DNA of 64,000 nucleotides from Lucinisca nassula (Eukaryota; Mollusca; Bivalvia; Lucinida; Lucinidae): NCBI GenBank assembly GCA_963580285.1, contig OY757010.1, positions 217,044,204 to 217,108,203 of the forward strand, read 5' to 3'. Shown piece by piece: positions 1 to 10,247 of this stretch (position 1 is its first letter; each line of letters starts with the position of its first letter). The notes under the pieces were generated by a model. It saw only the letters and a program-made list of their open reading frames with translations, ran no database searches and was not told where the DNA came from. The position numbers and the translations under genes were made by a program.

Positions 1-475
1 CCCTACCCACTGTCGACTTTGCGTTTTATTCTCTGGCTCATAAAAATGGGCCCAGGTCCCATCTACAGTGACCTACACCGCTTCAACAATGCGCTGCATA
101 CTGATGCTCTGGTTGTCATTTGCTCGTCGCTAAGGCATTTTGGTGCTCAACGAGCTGATAGCTTGCGCATACCCAAGCGATCATGTAAAATTGTTGAAAC
201 GCTACCATGTGAAATGTGTAATGCATCCACCTTAATTCGCCTATCAGAGTACACCAGATCCGTACTTCGTTACACATTTCTTCATCGGTGGCATCTGATG
301 GGCGTACAGACCTGGTTTTGTCTACCGCGTTTGAATTTCCCAACCCAGAATTTCACTTGTGCATACGATGGTGCAGAAGACTCATAAACATTGGTCAACT
401 CGCAATGTATTTTCTGACCTGTTTCCCCTTTCAACTACAAGCACCGTACTCAGTTTTTGACGAAAAGCATGCTTT
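1..475 (-). pseudogene. mariner-family transposase remnant, N-terminal part, cut by window start
   Basis: Read on the minus strand with frame changes, this stretch gives the N-terminal half of a mariner (IS630/Tc1/mariner superfamily) transposase. In order it shows a KGETGQ-like start near 435, the block SAPSYAQVKFWVGKFKRGR (about 310-370), then HGSVSTILHDRLGMRKLSAR (about 145-205), then VTVDGTWAHFYEPENK with the first catalytic Asp (about 15-60). The usual mariner block is D-E-T-W; here it reads D-G-T-W. Frame shifts and an in-frame stop after LSAR show it is dead. The rest of the catalytic domain would lie to the left of base 1. The family call rests on motif recall and is firm; the exact subfamily is not determined. 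Confidence 0.85.
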
Positions 476-1442
476 TGTATCGCTAGCCTTGTTGACGTTC
501 AATATCTTATGACTGAATGACACGATAAGGGTGTAATTTTGCCCTCATGCCTAAAACATGTATTGAAACAAGGCATGAAGATCTTGGTTGTCTCGGGTTG
601 TCGCGGGTTGTTGGGATAGGCTGGTTACTTATTGACTTGCCCTCGTATATTGGAGCCTCTAATATAGTATAATATTTTTCCTCTAATATAGCATCATATG
701 TTTTTCCTCAGAAATGCTATTCAAGCCGCGATGTAGTATATGGTATGATGCAATTAATAATAATCGTAATGCATTAAAACGGGGAATACTCAAATTCGAA
801 CAGGTAAAACCTTTGAAATTTCGCGAAGTATAGGTTTTAAATTATTCAATGAATTTGGTGTGTATGAAAATGCCGGAAAACCAAGGACGTGATATGAAAA
901 TGTAATTGTTAAACTTGCTGCTCGTTTTGTTCCTTCTTTTTTCCCTAATCGCAAAATGAATGAATATGCAAATCTTTTACATGACTTATGATTCAAATGG
1001 TTTTCCTAATATACCGTCAAAAGTACACTTTATCGTCTGTAAAAAACTTTTCTTTTTTTTTCAAATAGATATCGACTGTCTAAAAGATACGACATGGCCT
1101 CAAATAATATTGGCAAGTAATTCATTTCTTGGGATGGCCATTCTGTGGTTTCAAAAGTACACAAGCCACAACTGGAGCAGGTACATGACATTTTATCACT
1201 CATCTATGCACTTTAACTCGTATACAACGATGGTACCTTCCACCCAATGAGTTTTGTGTGGTCCCTTTCCAATTACAGGGGTGTCAATCTATTTTTGTTT
1301 GTAATGCACGTGTATGTGCTTTGAGCAAACTTTGTAAACCCAGATCAGACGCCGCGTTTGCCAGTGTCCCAAAACAGCACAGAACTGTTTGCCAATGTCC
1401 ACAAAAGTAGAACACTAGACATATATGGGTTAAATTAAATAT
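476..1442. other. AT-rich stretch without recognised gene
   Basis: No convincing coding exon is seen. About 480-560 may hold the outer end of the mariner element. Around 1330-1400 is a short fragment resembling the GATCAGACGCC hairpin repeat family found at 8574 and 15339. Several short open frames occur, as expected by chance. Confidence 0.5.
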
Positions 1443-1691
1443 CATCACGAAAACACGCCTATATAATATTTACCCCCTTGGACCCCGATTTTATATATAG
1501 TAAAACTGGGGTTTACAGTGGTTACCTTATTTTTTCTTATTTTTGCTCAAAATATAGATTGTGGATACTCGTTAGAACCCCCTCAATGATGCGGTTCTAA
1601 CAAGTACCGACAATCTATATTTTAGAGCAGAAATAAGAAAAATACGGCGGTAAAGTTTACAATGTATATGTATAGGCGCGTTGTCTTAATG
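1443..1691. mobile_element. hairpin MITE copy 1
   Basis: Non-coding element with terminal inverted repeats (left CATCACGAAAACACGCC; right ends in a decayed GTCTTAATG). In its middle is a long perfect-type hairpin whose arms carry GTTAGAACC/GGTTCTAAC. The arms are slightly degraded here. It belongs to a family with about 20 copies in this window (consensus about 280 bp, no coding capacity). Palindromic ends plus a palindromic core are typical of MITEs moved by a DNA transposase in trans; the partner transposase is not identified. Confidence 0.85.
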
Positions 1692-1781
1692 GCTCCAGTA
1701 AACCCAAAGATTATCATAAACATTAAAGGACTACTGAAGTCTTAAACATTCTACAAAACTCACAAAACATGAAAACCCCAC

Positions 1782-2060
1782 CATCACGTGAACAAGTCCG
1801 TGAAATGAAGATACCCCTAAATCCCACTTTATATAGAGAAAACTGGGGTTTACGGCGTTATATATTTGTTTTCTTATTTTTGCTCCAAGACATAGGTTGT
1901 GGGTACTCGTTAGAACCGCCTCACTGAGGCGGTTCTAACGAGTACCTTCAGCCTATGTTTTGAACATGTATAACAAAAATATCAAGGATTTTCATCAGAA
2001 AAGTAGCCAGATAGGAGATGTGAAAAATACACTGTGTCGCACGGGTGTGTTATTGTAATG
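1782..2060. mobile_element. hairpin MITE copy 2, type B ends
   Basis: Left end CATCACGTGAACAAGTCCGT. The right part holds AAAAGTAGCCA, CACTGTGTCGCACGGGTG and ends TATTGTAATG. The central hairpin GGTTCTAACGAGTACC is shared with the other copies, but the flanks differ from the AACACGCC type, so this is a second terminal subtype (type B). Confidence 0.85.
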
Positions 2061-2422
2061 ACAGCGACTATGAAAATTCGGTCACTATAGAATGCTTTAA
2101 ATTTGCTATGAAGAAAAAGGCTTTTGCAAGCGATTTCTCATCAACGTGGCTGATCAGTTAGAAAGGTCGTCCATATATAAAAGCGTTTCAGAATTCTTAG
2201 ACAGGTCGAATATTCGCATGTAAGTCTTATGATTTGGACATTAATGCGAAACAATATACAGCACTTTCATTGGTTTGAAGAAGACCTCAGATCTATCGTA
2301 AAGAGTCACTACAGTCATTCTGGCATCACCAGTTTTCACAGAAGTCTTTAGCTTCCCTGAACCGAAATATCAAGTTTTAGCTCAACCGAGCCGAACGGTC
2401 AGGCTTTTAGGTTACCTCAGCC

Positions 2423-2699
2423 CATTACGAAAACACGCATATACAAATACATTGTAAACTTTACCGCCGAAAAAATGAATTTTTAAGATGAAAACGGTTG
2501 ATATTTTCTTTTTTCTGCTCAAAATATAGATTGTGGGTACTCGTCAGAACCGCCTCATCGAGGCGGTTCTAACGAGTACCCACAGTCTATATTTTAGAGA
2601 AGAAATAAGGAAAATAAGGTATACCCCTGTAAACGCCAATTTTAATATATAAAAGTGGGGTTCAAGGGGGTCAAAATTTTATCACGTGTTTTCGTGATG
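2423..2699. mobile_element. hairpin MITE copy 3, type A ends
   Basis: Complete copy running from CATTACGAAAACACGC to GTTTTCGTGATG. Its central hairpin is near perfect with a short loop. Orientation is opposite to copy 4, as shown by the order of the GGCGGTAAAG-like and GGGGTTCAAGGGGG-like halves. Confidence 0.9.
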
Positions 2700-2938
2700 G
2701 AATTCTAAAGTTTTGCTAGTCGTTAAAGCAGAAAACGATAGAGTAATGTCCCTTGCCTCTTAGTCACAGCAACCATCGATATTTTTATCAAAAATACTTC
2801 TGTCGGCCAATCTCATATAAATTCTACATGTAGCATACATCGGGAGTGGGACAAAGGATCTATGTGTTTCATGCAAATCACTTCCAAATGTTGCGTGCTG
2901 TGGCAACAGAGAGAAATCTTTCTAAGCATTTGAAATAT

Positions 2939-3218
2939 CATCACGAAAACACGCCTTTATAATTTTGACCCCCTCGAACCCCACTTTTTATAGTAAAACT
3001 GGGGTTTGCAGGGGTAAACCTTATTTTTCTTATTTCTGCTCTAAAATATAGATTGCGACTACTCGTTAGAACCGCATCAATGAGGCGGTTCTAACGAGTA
3101 CCCACAATCTATATTTTGAGCAGAAATAAGAAAAAATTCACAATTTCTCATCTTTAAATTTTCATTTTTGGGGGCGATAAAGGTTACAATGTATTAGTAT
3201 AGGCGTGTTTTCGTAATG
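2939..3218. mobile_element. hairpin MITE copy 4, type A ends
   Basis: Complete 280-bp copy from CATCACGAAAACACGCC to GGCGTGTTTTCGTAATG. The central stem has arms of roughly 29 bases around a 4-base loop (about 3043-3117). One of the best-preserved copies. Confidence 0.9.
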
Positions 3219-3822
3219 TAAGCCGGTCTTGCATAAAAACTCAGGTTATTTCCAATTATAAAACGATAGAGTAATATCCCTTGCCGATAGAGTAATATCC
3301 CTTGCCTAATTAATTCTGACAATTCAAATACCTAAGCAGAGCTCCAGTTTCTAAAATAAGATGAAAAAATGCATCAAAAGCACAACAAAATCATTAATAT
3401 ATCTGTATGTAAAACATGAATGGAGTTTAAATGTATTCATCTCAGACTTGAATCTATTGAAGCTGCTATTTCAAAACCACATCATTTACAAACTTTATGA
3501 CTTAAGTATACTTTAAGATATAACTTTTTGTATGCACCTTTAATGTGGGTGACACACATCGGGAGGTAATTTATGTCCATTGTAATCATTGTTATAAAGT
3601 TGCGCAGTTTTCCTATTAACACAGCAGGTGTGCCTCTCGAAACTCATTCAGGTCTGACCCAGATACAGTTGAAAACTAAAGATTTTTACTTAGACACAGA
3701 TCAGAGGCAGCACAACGCAGCATCTGGTCCGGCTGAAAACTGTATATTTGTAGAACCATGAATGAAAATATCTTAAAAACCGTTAAGATAGACTACACCA
3801 TGCTATCAAAATTTTCTGCATG

Positions 3823-3854
<32 letters not shown>

Positions 3855-3879
3855 GTCTTTTTCTGAATCATTTTTATCC
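3219..3879. other. unrecognised AT-rich spacer with poly(T)
   Basis: Contains a 16-base local direct duplication near 3265-3305 (GATAGAGTAATATCCCTTGC repeated) and a poly(T) run at about 3823-3847. A 62-residue open frame at 3573-3761 has no recognisable features and is probably chance. Confidence 0.5.
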
Positions 3880-5869
3880 CCCGACCGAATAGGTTTGTGG
3901 GATATAGCGATCAGCCTGGCGTCCGTCCGTCTGTCCGTCTGTCCGTCCGTCCGTCTGTAGACGCAACCTTGTGATGGCCATAACTCCTATACCCTTTGAG
4001 ATTCATTGATGGTTCTTGGCACAATTGTTCACAAGGCTGAGACGGCGTGTCATGCGCAAGAACCAGAACTCTGGATGCCATACTTTTTTAGTTATCTCCC
4101 CTTTTAATAAAATAGAACGACTACTTTGTGATGGCCATAACTCCAATACCCTTTGAGATATATTGATGGTACCTGGCACAGTTGTTCACAAGGCTGAGAC
4201 GGCGTGTCATGCACAAGAACCACAACTCTGGTTGCCATGGTTTTGGAGTTATCTCCCCTTCCAATAAAATAGAGTGACAACCTTGTGATGGCCATAACTC
4301 CTATACCCTTTAAGATTCATTGATGGTTCTTGGCACAATTGTTCACAAGGCTGAGACGGCGTGTCATGCGCAAGAACCAGAACTCTGGATGCCATACTGT
4401 TTTAGTTATCTCCCCTTTTAATAAAATAGAATGACTACTTTGTGATGGCCATAACTCCAATACCCTTTGAGATATATTGATGGTACCTGGCACAGTTGTT
4501 CACAAGGCTGAGACGGCGTGTCATGCACAAGAACCACAACTCTGGTTGCCATGGTTTTGGAGTTATCTCCCCTTCCAATAAAATAGAGTGACAACCTTGT
4601 GATGGCCATAACTCCTATACCCTTTAAGATTCATTGATGGTTCTTGGCACAATTGTTCACAAGGCTGAGACGGCGTGTCATGCGCAAGAACCAGAACTCT
4701 GGATGCCATACTTTTTTAGTTATCTCCCCTTTTAATAAAATAGAACGACTACTTTGTGATGGCCATAACTCCAATACCCTTTGAGATATATTGATGGTAC
4801 CTGGCACAGTTGTTCCCAATGCTGAGACGGCGTGTCATGCACAAGAACCACAACTCTGGTTGCCATGGTTTTGGAGTTATCTCCCCTTCCAATAAAATAG
4901 AGTGACAACCTTGTGATGGCCATAATTCCAATACCCTTTAAGATATATTGATGATACCTGTCACAGTTGTTCACAAGGCCGAGACGGTGTGTCATGCACA
5001 AGAACCACAACTCTGGGTGCCATGGTTTTTAGTTATCTCCCCTTCCAATAATATAGAATCACTACCTTGTGATTGCAACATCTCCAACACTCTTTGACAT
5101 ATATTGATGATACTTGGTATAGTTGTACATGAGGTTAAGCAGGTGTGTCCCGTGCAAGAACCACAACTCTGGGTGCCCTGGTTTTTTAATTATCTCCCCT
5201 GACAATGTAACCTTGTGATGGCCATAACTCAAATACCCTTTGAGATATATTGATGGTACTTGGCACAATTGTATACAACGTTGAGACGGCGCTTCATGCC
5301 TAAGAACCACAACTCTAGGTGCCGTGATATTTGAGTTATCTCCCCTTCCAATATAACAGTATGACAACTTTGTGATCATCGTAACTACAATACCCTTTAG
5401 ACATATTTGTGGTACTTGATGCAGATGTACATGAGGTTAAGCAGGTGTGTCATGCTCAAGAATTACAACTCTGGGTGCTCTTGTTTTTTAGTTATCTCCC
5501 CTGGCAATATAACCTTGTGATGGCCATAACTCCAACACCCTTTGAGATATATTGAAGGAACTTGGCACAATTGTATACAAGGTACAGAAGGGATGTCATG
5601 TGCAAGAACCACAAGTGTTGGTGCTGTGGTATTTGAGTTATCTACCCTTCCAATATAACAGTATGACCAGCTTGTGATCACCATATCTCCAATACCTTTT
5701 GAGACATATTGATGGTACTTTGAACAGAAATACATGAGCTTAAGCAGGCATGTCATGCGCAAGAACCACATTTCTGAGTGCCCTGGTTTTTTAGTTATCT
5801 CCCCTGACAGTATAATCTTGTGATGGCCATAACTGCAATACTTAGGTGATATATTGCTGGTTTAATTCT
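3880..5869. mobile_element. pearl-like element with 157-bp tandem core repeat
   Basis: A short unique head (about 3880-3918) is followed by a CCGT/CTGT-rich microsatellite (3919-3958) and about 13 tandem copies of a unit beginning GTGATGGCCATAACTCC. Unit starts at 3971, 4128, 4285, 4442, 4599, 4756 and 4913 are exactly 157 bp apart; later copies (5070 to 5820) drift to 143-158. This head + (CCGT)n + core-repeat layout is that of bivalve 'pearl' elements, which are linked in the literature to non-autonomous Helentron-type elements. Conserved text includes GTTATCTCCCCTT. Minus-strand open frames of 60-100 residues here are repeat artefacts. Confidence 0.8.
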
Positions 5870-5972
5870 GATGCACTTTCTATTGGTGAACAATCTTCTG
5901 AAGGCCATATTGGCTTTTGGTCGATGGCTATTTTTATATTCATATGTTAAAAGCCTGACTTTCTGTCTTTTT

Positions 5973-6175
5973 TTAACCCTTATCTTGCTGTTCACGACAA
6001 CCCCTATCTTTGCAAACAGTGTAGATCCAGTTCAGATGGCTCCATCTGGTCAGGTTCTACACTGTTTGGCGAGCAGTTTATGAATTTGTAGCAATAAATT
6101 ACATTAAGTAATTTGATTGGTTGATAGACAGAAATGGGTGTGGCTTAAATGAATATTCAACAAGATAAGGGTTAA
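5973..6175. mobile_element. MITE with TTAACCC...GGGTTAA ends
   Basis: Inverted ends TTAACCCTTATCTTG (5973-5987) and CAAGATAAGGGTTAA (6161-6175) bound a 203-bp non-coding body. The ends start with the TTAA target followed by CCC, as in piggyBac-like MITEs. The interior (about 6015-6070) holds a short hairpin around GTGTAGATCCAG/TTCTACAC. The open frame across it is not a gene. Confidence 0.75.
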
Positions 6176-6189
6176 TAAGCTTGCAATTT

Positions 6190-6310
6190 GTTTCTATCTA
6201 TCTATCTATCTTCTCATACTTAGTCGGTCATATTTGGCCATTACCTCAGTTGGGTGGGTGGCTAAATTTAGCACACAAAAAAAAAACATCTCTGGATGAG
6301 TCCTTAAAAC
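6190..6310 (-). mobile_element. LINE 3' tail fragment (CR1/L2-like)
   Basis: Reverse complement matches the 3' end of the LINE at 34166-34689: both share ACTGAGGTAATGGCCAAATA and end in a GATA-type short tandem tail, which here is (TATC)n at 6197-6211 on the plus strand. Only the 3' tail is present, as expected for a 5'-truncated LINE insertion. Confidence 0.8.
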
Positions 6311-6782
6311 GATGTTTTGTTTGATTTGAATTACTACAACTAAACTATGTTGCACCAAAACAAAAGCTCACATCGGAACTGTGCAACACATCCACAGCCC
6401 TTGAAAAATGAAGCACGCCTAGCCCAGAAACTCCAACAAATAAAGATGCCCTTTAGCGACAGGACACACGCACTCCTGAAGCAAACGGGAAGACAAAATA
6501 TAAGCCCCACCGAGACCTGGAAAGGTCACGGCGCCGTTTCACAAACCTCTCAGGACGGAGCTCGGAGATTGGCTACAGGGCAAGGGGAAGCCCGTGGGCT
6601 CGGAGTCATCTGAGACGTGAGACGACAAACACGAGACGGACGGGGCTGGAGCCGAGCGATGGTCTCCCTGTTCACCGGCAACGGGGAATAAGGGTACCAC
6701 CAAACGGCTACGGTGTAGTGCCAGCATGGATTCGTTCCCTGAGACCCCACCAGCTGACGACCCGCGACACGGGGAAACTGGA
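6311..6782. other. unrecognised GC-richer spacer
   Basis: About 6340-6780 is clearly more GC-rich than its surroundings. It carries a few overlapping short open frames on both strands, none with recognisable motifs. It could be the remnant of an unknown mobile element or foreign sequence. It abuts the minus-strand SINE that follows. Confidence 0.4.
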
Positions 6783-7053
6783 AAACAACAACAACATGTT
6801 TGATTTGAGGTTTAACGTCCCCGTCAACACTGTATATGTCATTTGGAAGACCTTGCTTCCAAATCCGTGGAACTTAAACCAGACATTGAGATGTAATGAC
6901 ATCTTAAGCCCTATCGCCCAATGAAACCAATAGGGTTTATAAGCATGGACGGTCCGACGCGCACCGCTTTGGCTGGACTAAGCGGTTTACCAGTACTGGT
7001 GTGTCTGCGAAGAAGCACCATGCAACCCATCTATTCTTCAAGCCCCGATGGAA
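6783..7053 (-). mobile_element. 300-bp SINE-like repeat (GTTAAACCTCAAAT tail), minus copy
   Basis: Read on the minus strand it runs from the CGGGGCTTGAAGAA head to a tail GACGTTAAACCTCAAATC followed by an ACAA-type repeat. At least ten copies are in the window. The conserved internal block CCTATTGGTTTCATTGGGCG is present. It has no coding capacity; the simple-sequence tail suggests retroposition. Confidence 0.85.
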
Positions 7054-7225
7054 ATGTAAAATTAGCTGCAAATTCTGGAGATTTTTTTCTTTCAAATAAA
7101 CACCTTGACCATTATATGGTCATGGAACAAATTAGATTTTGGTAGGCCAGAGATTGGGTGCAGCTCTGGTTAATGGGCATAAAGCTCCCTTGGTTCAGCT
7201 TCAATAGGTTTATAAATCTGTTACT

Positions 7226-7530
7226 ATATGCGGACCAGCCAATGTTTTTTAAAATAGAATTAATGGACAGGGAACATAGTTTAGCTTTCAATTTTTGTTA
7301 TGGCTTGTCTTTGTGTGTGTGTATCGCTTATATTATTTTTGTTTTTGATAGCCAATTGGTCATTTTGTGGGAAAGTAACTGTCCTTTTGGCTTTCCGCTT
7401 TTGATGTTTCCATTAGGGTCTAGTTGTTTCATGTTTGTGTTTCTTTCCCTTTGGTGTCTCTGACGGGAGCTGTAAATTAATTGTATGGATTCATGATCAT
7501 TGACTTCACTTCTGTTTAGCATCATAGTCA
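7226..7530 (+). repeat. dispersed repeat with TTTGGTGTCTCTGATGGGAG end
   Basis: Member of a dispersed family whose long form (best at 9065-9505) runs through TTATGGCTTGTCTTTG, GTGGGAAAGTAACTGTCC and TTTGGTGTCTCTGA and ends near TTGACTTCACTTCT. The first ~65 bp (7226-7290) are repeated in degenerate form at 7668-7728, so this locus holds a partial tandem copy. Non-coding. Confidence 0.7.
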
Positions 7531-7934
7531 ATCATTTACTTGGCAGCAGTTGATGTACGTCTAAGATTAGAATATGTAATAATTGAAAAATATCCATATT
7601 TACCCAGCATAATACTGATGAAACTTTTGCGGATACTGAATGGTAAATTGAGCTAGGGGCTGCTGTATCGGACCAGCCAATCTTTTTTTTAAATAGAATT
7701 GATGGACAGGGGACGTATTTTAGCTTTCCAGAAAAAAAATGAATTTCTGTGTGGGTGGCTGTCTTCAAAGTGGTTCAGTTTCTTAAATCAGTGTCCAAAC
7801 TGCATACTGTTTGACACAGATGTTCTTTGAAGTCCCAGCATGACATTATGTTTCACGGAGTTTTGATATCTTGTGCCATACGGGTTTCAATGAAAATTTT
7901 CGCCAGAATGACCAATAGAATGACCAAATATTTC

Positions 7935-7937
<3 letters not shown>
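7531..7937. other. repeat-derived spacer without recognised gene
   Basis: Includes the second partial copy of the 7226 repeat at 7668-7728 and otherwise unrecognised AT-rich sequence up to the (GA)n tract. No splice-flanked exon was found. Confidence 0.4.

Positions 7938-8000
<63 letters not shown>
7938..8000. repeat. (GA)n microsatellite
   Basis: Uninterrupted dinucleotide tract of about 31 GA units, 430 bp upstream of gene A's start codon. Confidence 0.98.
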
Positions 8001-8002
<2 letters not shown>

Positions 8003-8386
8003 TGTTTGATGCTGATTCAGGAAAAGAAATTTCTGTATGCGGAACTTTCATTTGAGCGAATCTGTAGAATATTGGCTACGTCAATTATTCGGTTAAATTA
8101 CCATCTTTATAGAATGCGTGTACATAAAATGTCATAATGTCACCAAATCCCGCCAGTTGCATTCATTCACAGAAAAACCTTGTAATATAATGACTCAACT
8201 AAGGAAAGGCTCACTTGTTCATATATAACACAGGATATTAACTCAACCACACTTATTCATACCGATTTACGCTCTCTTAAATATCTAAAGGAGTCCGATA
8301 AAAAAAATCAAGATTTTGTATAATACAGAAAAAAATATTAAAATACATTTTATTTTCACTAACAGAGAACGGTGCTGAGACTTATC

Positions 8387-8393
8387 AATATAA
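8387..8393 (+). promoter_or_regulatory. candidate TATA-like element of gene A
   Basis: AATATAA lies 38 bp upstream of the gene A start codon, followed by TTTAA and TATTATTT. The same arrangement (AATATAA, then TTAAA, then AATAATTT) is found 48 bp upstream of the gene B start codon. The shared layout supports a conserved promoter, but AT-rich DNA makes such matches frequent. Confidence 0.35.
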
Positions 8394-8426
8394 CTTTAAC
8401 CACCAGTATTATTTAAGACACTAGCA

Positions 8427-8549
8427 ATGTATGAGCAACATATAGGTTATATTAATTTACTGTCGTCAGTAATTGTGTTTTATGCTACCACCACTGCAGG
8501 ACATGGGAGTCGGGGAAGCATTGTATTACCCCCTGTAGATCTTGGACCG
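8427..8549 (+). CDS. gene A exon 1 (signal peptide)
   Basis: ATG at 8427 opens a 41-codon exon ending at CCG|GTAAGT (donor at 8550). Residues about 9-20 (INLLSSVIVFYA) form the hydrophobic core and TTTAG a plausible signal-peptidase region. The exon ends with SIVLPPVDLGP, matching [11 protein letters not shown] at the end of gene B exon 1, so this start and exon are supported by the paralogue. Phase at the donor is 0. Confidence 0.85.
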
Positions 8550-10192
8550 GTAAGTCAGTTACTCTGTAATTAACCCATTAAGTACCAGAAACCCCAAAAC
8601 GGGTACCCTGGCAAACAGTGCAGGCCCTGATCAGACGCCGCGTTCTGCGGCGTCTGATCAGGGCCACCACTGTTTGCAAAAAGTTCAGCCATTTTTCAAA
8701 CAGATTTTGAAGAAAACACGACCTGTCACCCCTAAATGTTGAAATGGACTCCTGCTATATATAAAGAGGAAGATTCCCTTTGGTAAAGAAAGAGTTAAAC
8801 TAGGGTTGGTAGGCTGTAATCTTTGATTGTGTCTTTTCCTGGGCATCTGTTTCAATACTTTATTGCATGAACATGTGTGGGTAAAGTGTCCCTGTGGACC
8901 CTACACCATCGAGGCAGAAAAATCGGCTCCATTTGGTGTCTCTGATGGGAGGTGTGGGTTAATTGTATCCATTCCTGATCATTGCCTACACTGATATTTT
9001 GATATAAACAGCCTCACCGTTTTTTTAATCTCTGTGGTTGTTAGATTTTTGTGTTCTCGGAGATGTTGCACTGATGAGTTGGGAGGCCTTCATGCGGACT
9101 GATCAAATTATTAAATTAATTGTCTAAATCGCGACTGAAATAAGGGCGAGGATTTCGGCCGCGTAAAATCGATTTAAGCACCCCCCCCCCCCCTCCACAC
9201 ACACACACACTCCATCCCGACCCTGGGGGAATTCGTTTCACTGACCGTTCCAAGACGGTTCTTCTGTCGCGGTTTATTTTGATATGGCTTGTCTTTGAGT
9301 GTGTGTATCGCTTATATTTTTGTTTTGGATAGCAAACTGGCCATTTTGTGGGAAAGTAACTGTCCTTTTGGCTTTCCGCTATTGATGTTTCCATTAGGAT
9401 CTTGTTATTTCATGTTCGTGTTTCTTTCCCTTTGGTGTCTCTGATGGGAGCTGTGGGTTAATTGTACAGATTCCTGATCATTGCCCTCATTTCTAATTTG
9501 CTAATTAAATTTATTTTACTAAACCCTAACACGAAATAATCATCATCATTTACTAAACCCATTTCTGGCTATCAGTCAATAAAATTACTTGAAATGATAT
9601 TATTCGTTCAATACACAAACTGGATGGCAAAAAGTATAACTCCTGAGGAGCCATCAGATCTGCATATACATGTATACCATTTAAACAGGTGGGGTTCTTG
9701 TGAGTAGCAAGACGAGGGTAGATTCGGGGGCATATAGTTTTTGCCCTGTATGTCTGTCTGTCTGTTTGTTTGTTTTGTTTGTTGTTTTTTTTTTGTCTGT
9801 CTGTCCGTCACAAAAACTTTTACCGCCGTGACATAAAAATTGGCTCCAACGGGGGGCATTGGTCGCTTACAGTGGCAGCTCTTGTTCTGGTTCGATGCTT
9901 AAAGGTACTTATTTGTGTTAATAACCAATCAATTAATGAACACTTTCAGATAAAATGATCTGATATTTTTTTATATTTCTGCTCCAAAGCATTGATTGTC
10001 GGCATTCGTTAGAACCGCCTCGGCTCTACCGAGGCGGTTCTTACGAGAACCCATAATCTATGTTTTGGAGCAGAAATAAGCAAAATAATGTATGCCCCTG
10101 TAAACCCCAGCTTTACTGCACGAAGGGTCAAATATATAGGCGTTTTTTCGTGATGCTATGTTTTTGGAACTTGCTGGCAGTGTAGTTTTCAT

Positions 10193-10247
<55 letters not shown>

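Noticed and set aside
19..387. 122-residue plus-strand open frame
   Set aside because: Shadow of the minus-strand mariner remnant, which has clear family motifs.
5871..6083. 70-residue frame with hydrophobic N-terminus resembling a signal peptide
   Set aside because: Runs into a MITE (5973-6175) and has no Cys module or donor matching the gene A/B first exon.
7827..8009. Glu-Arg repeat peptide
   Set aside because: Translation of the (GA)n microsatellite.
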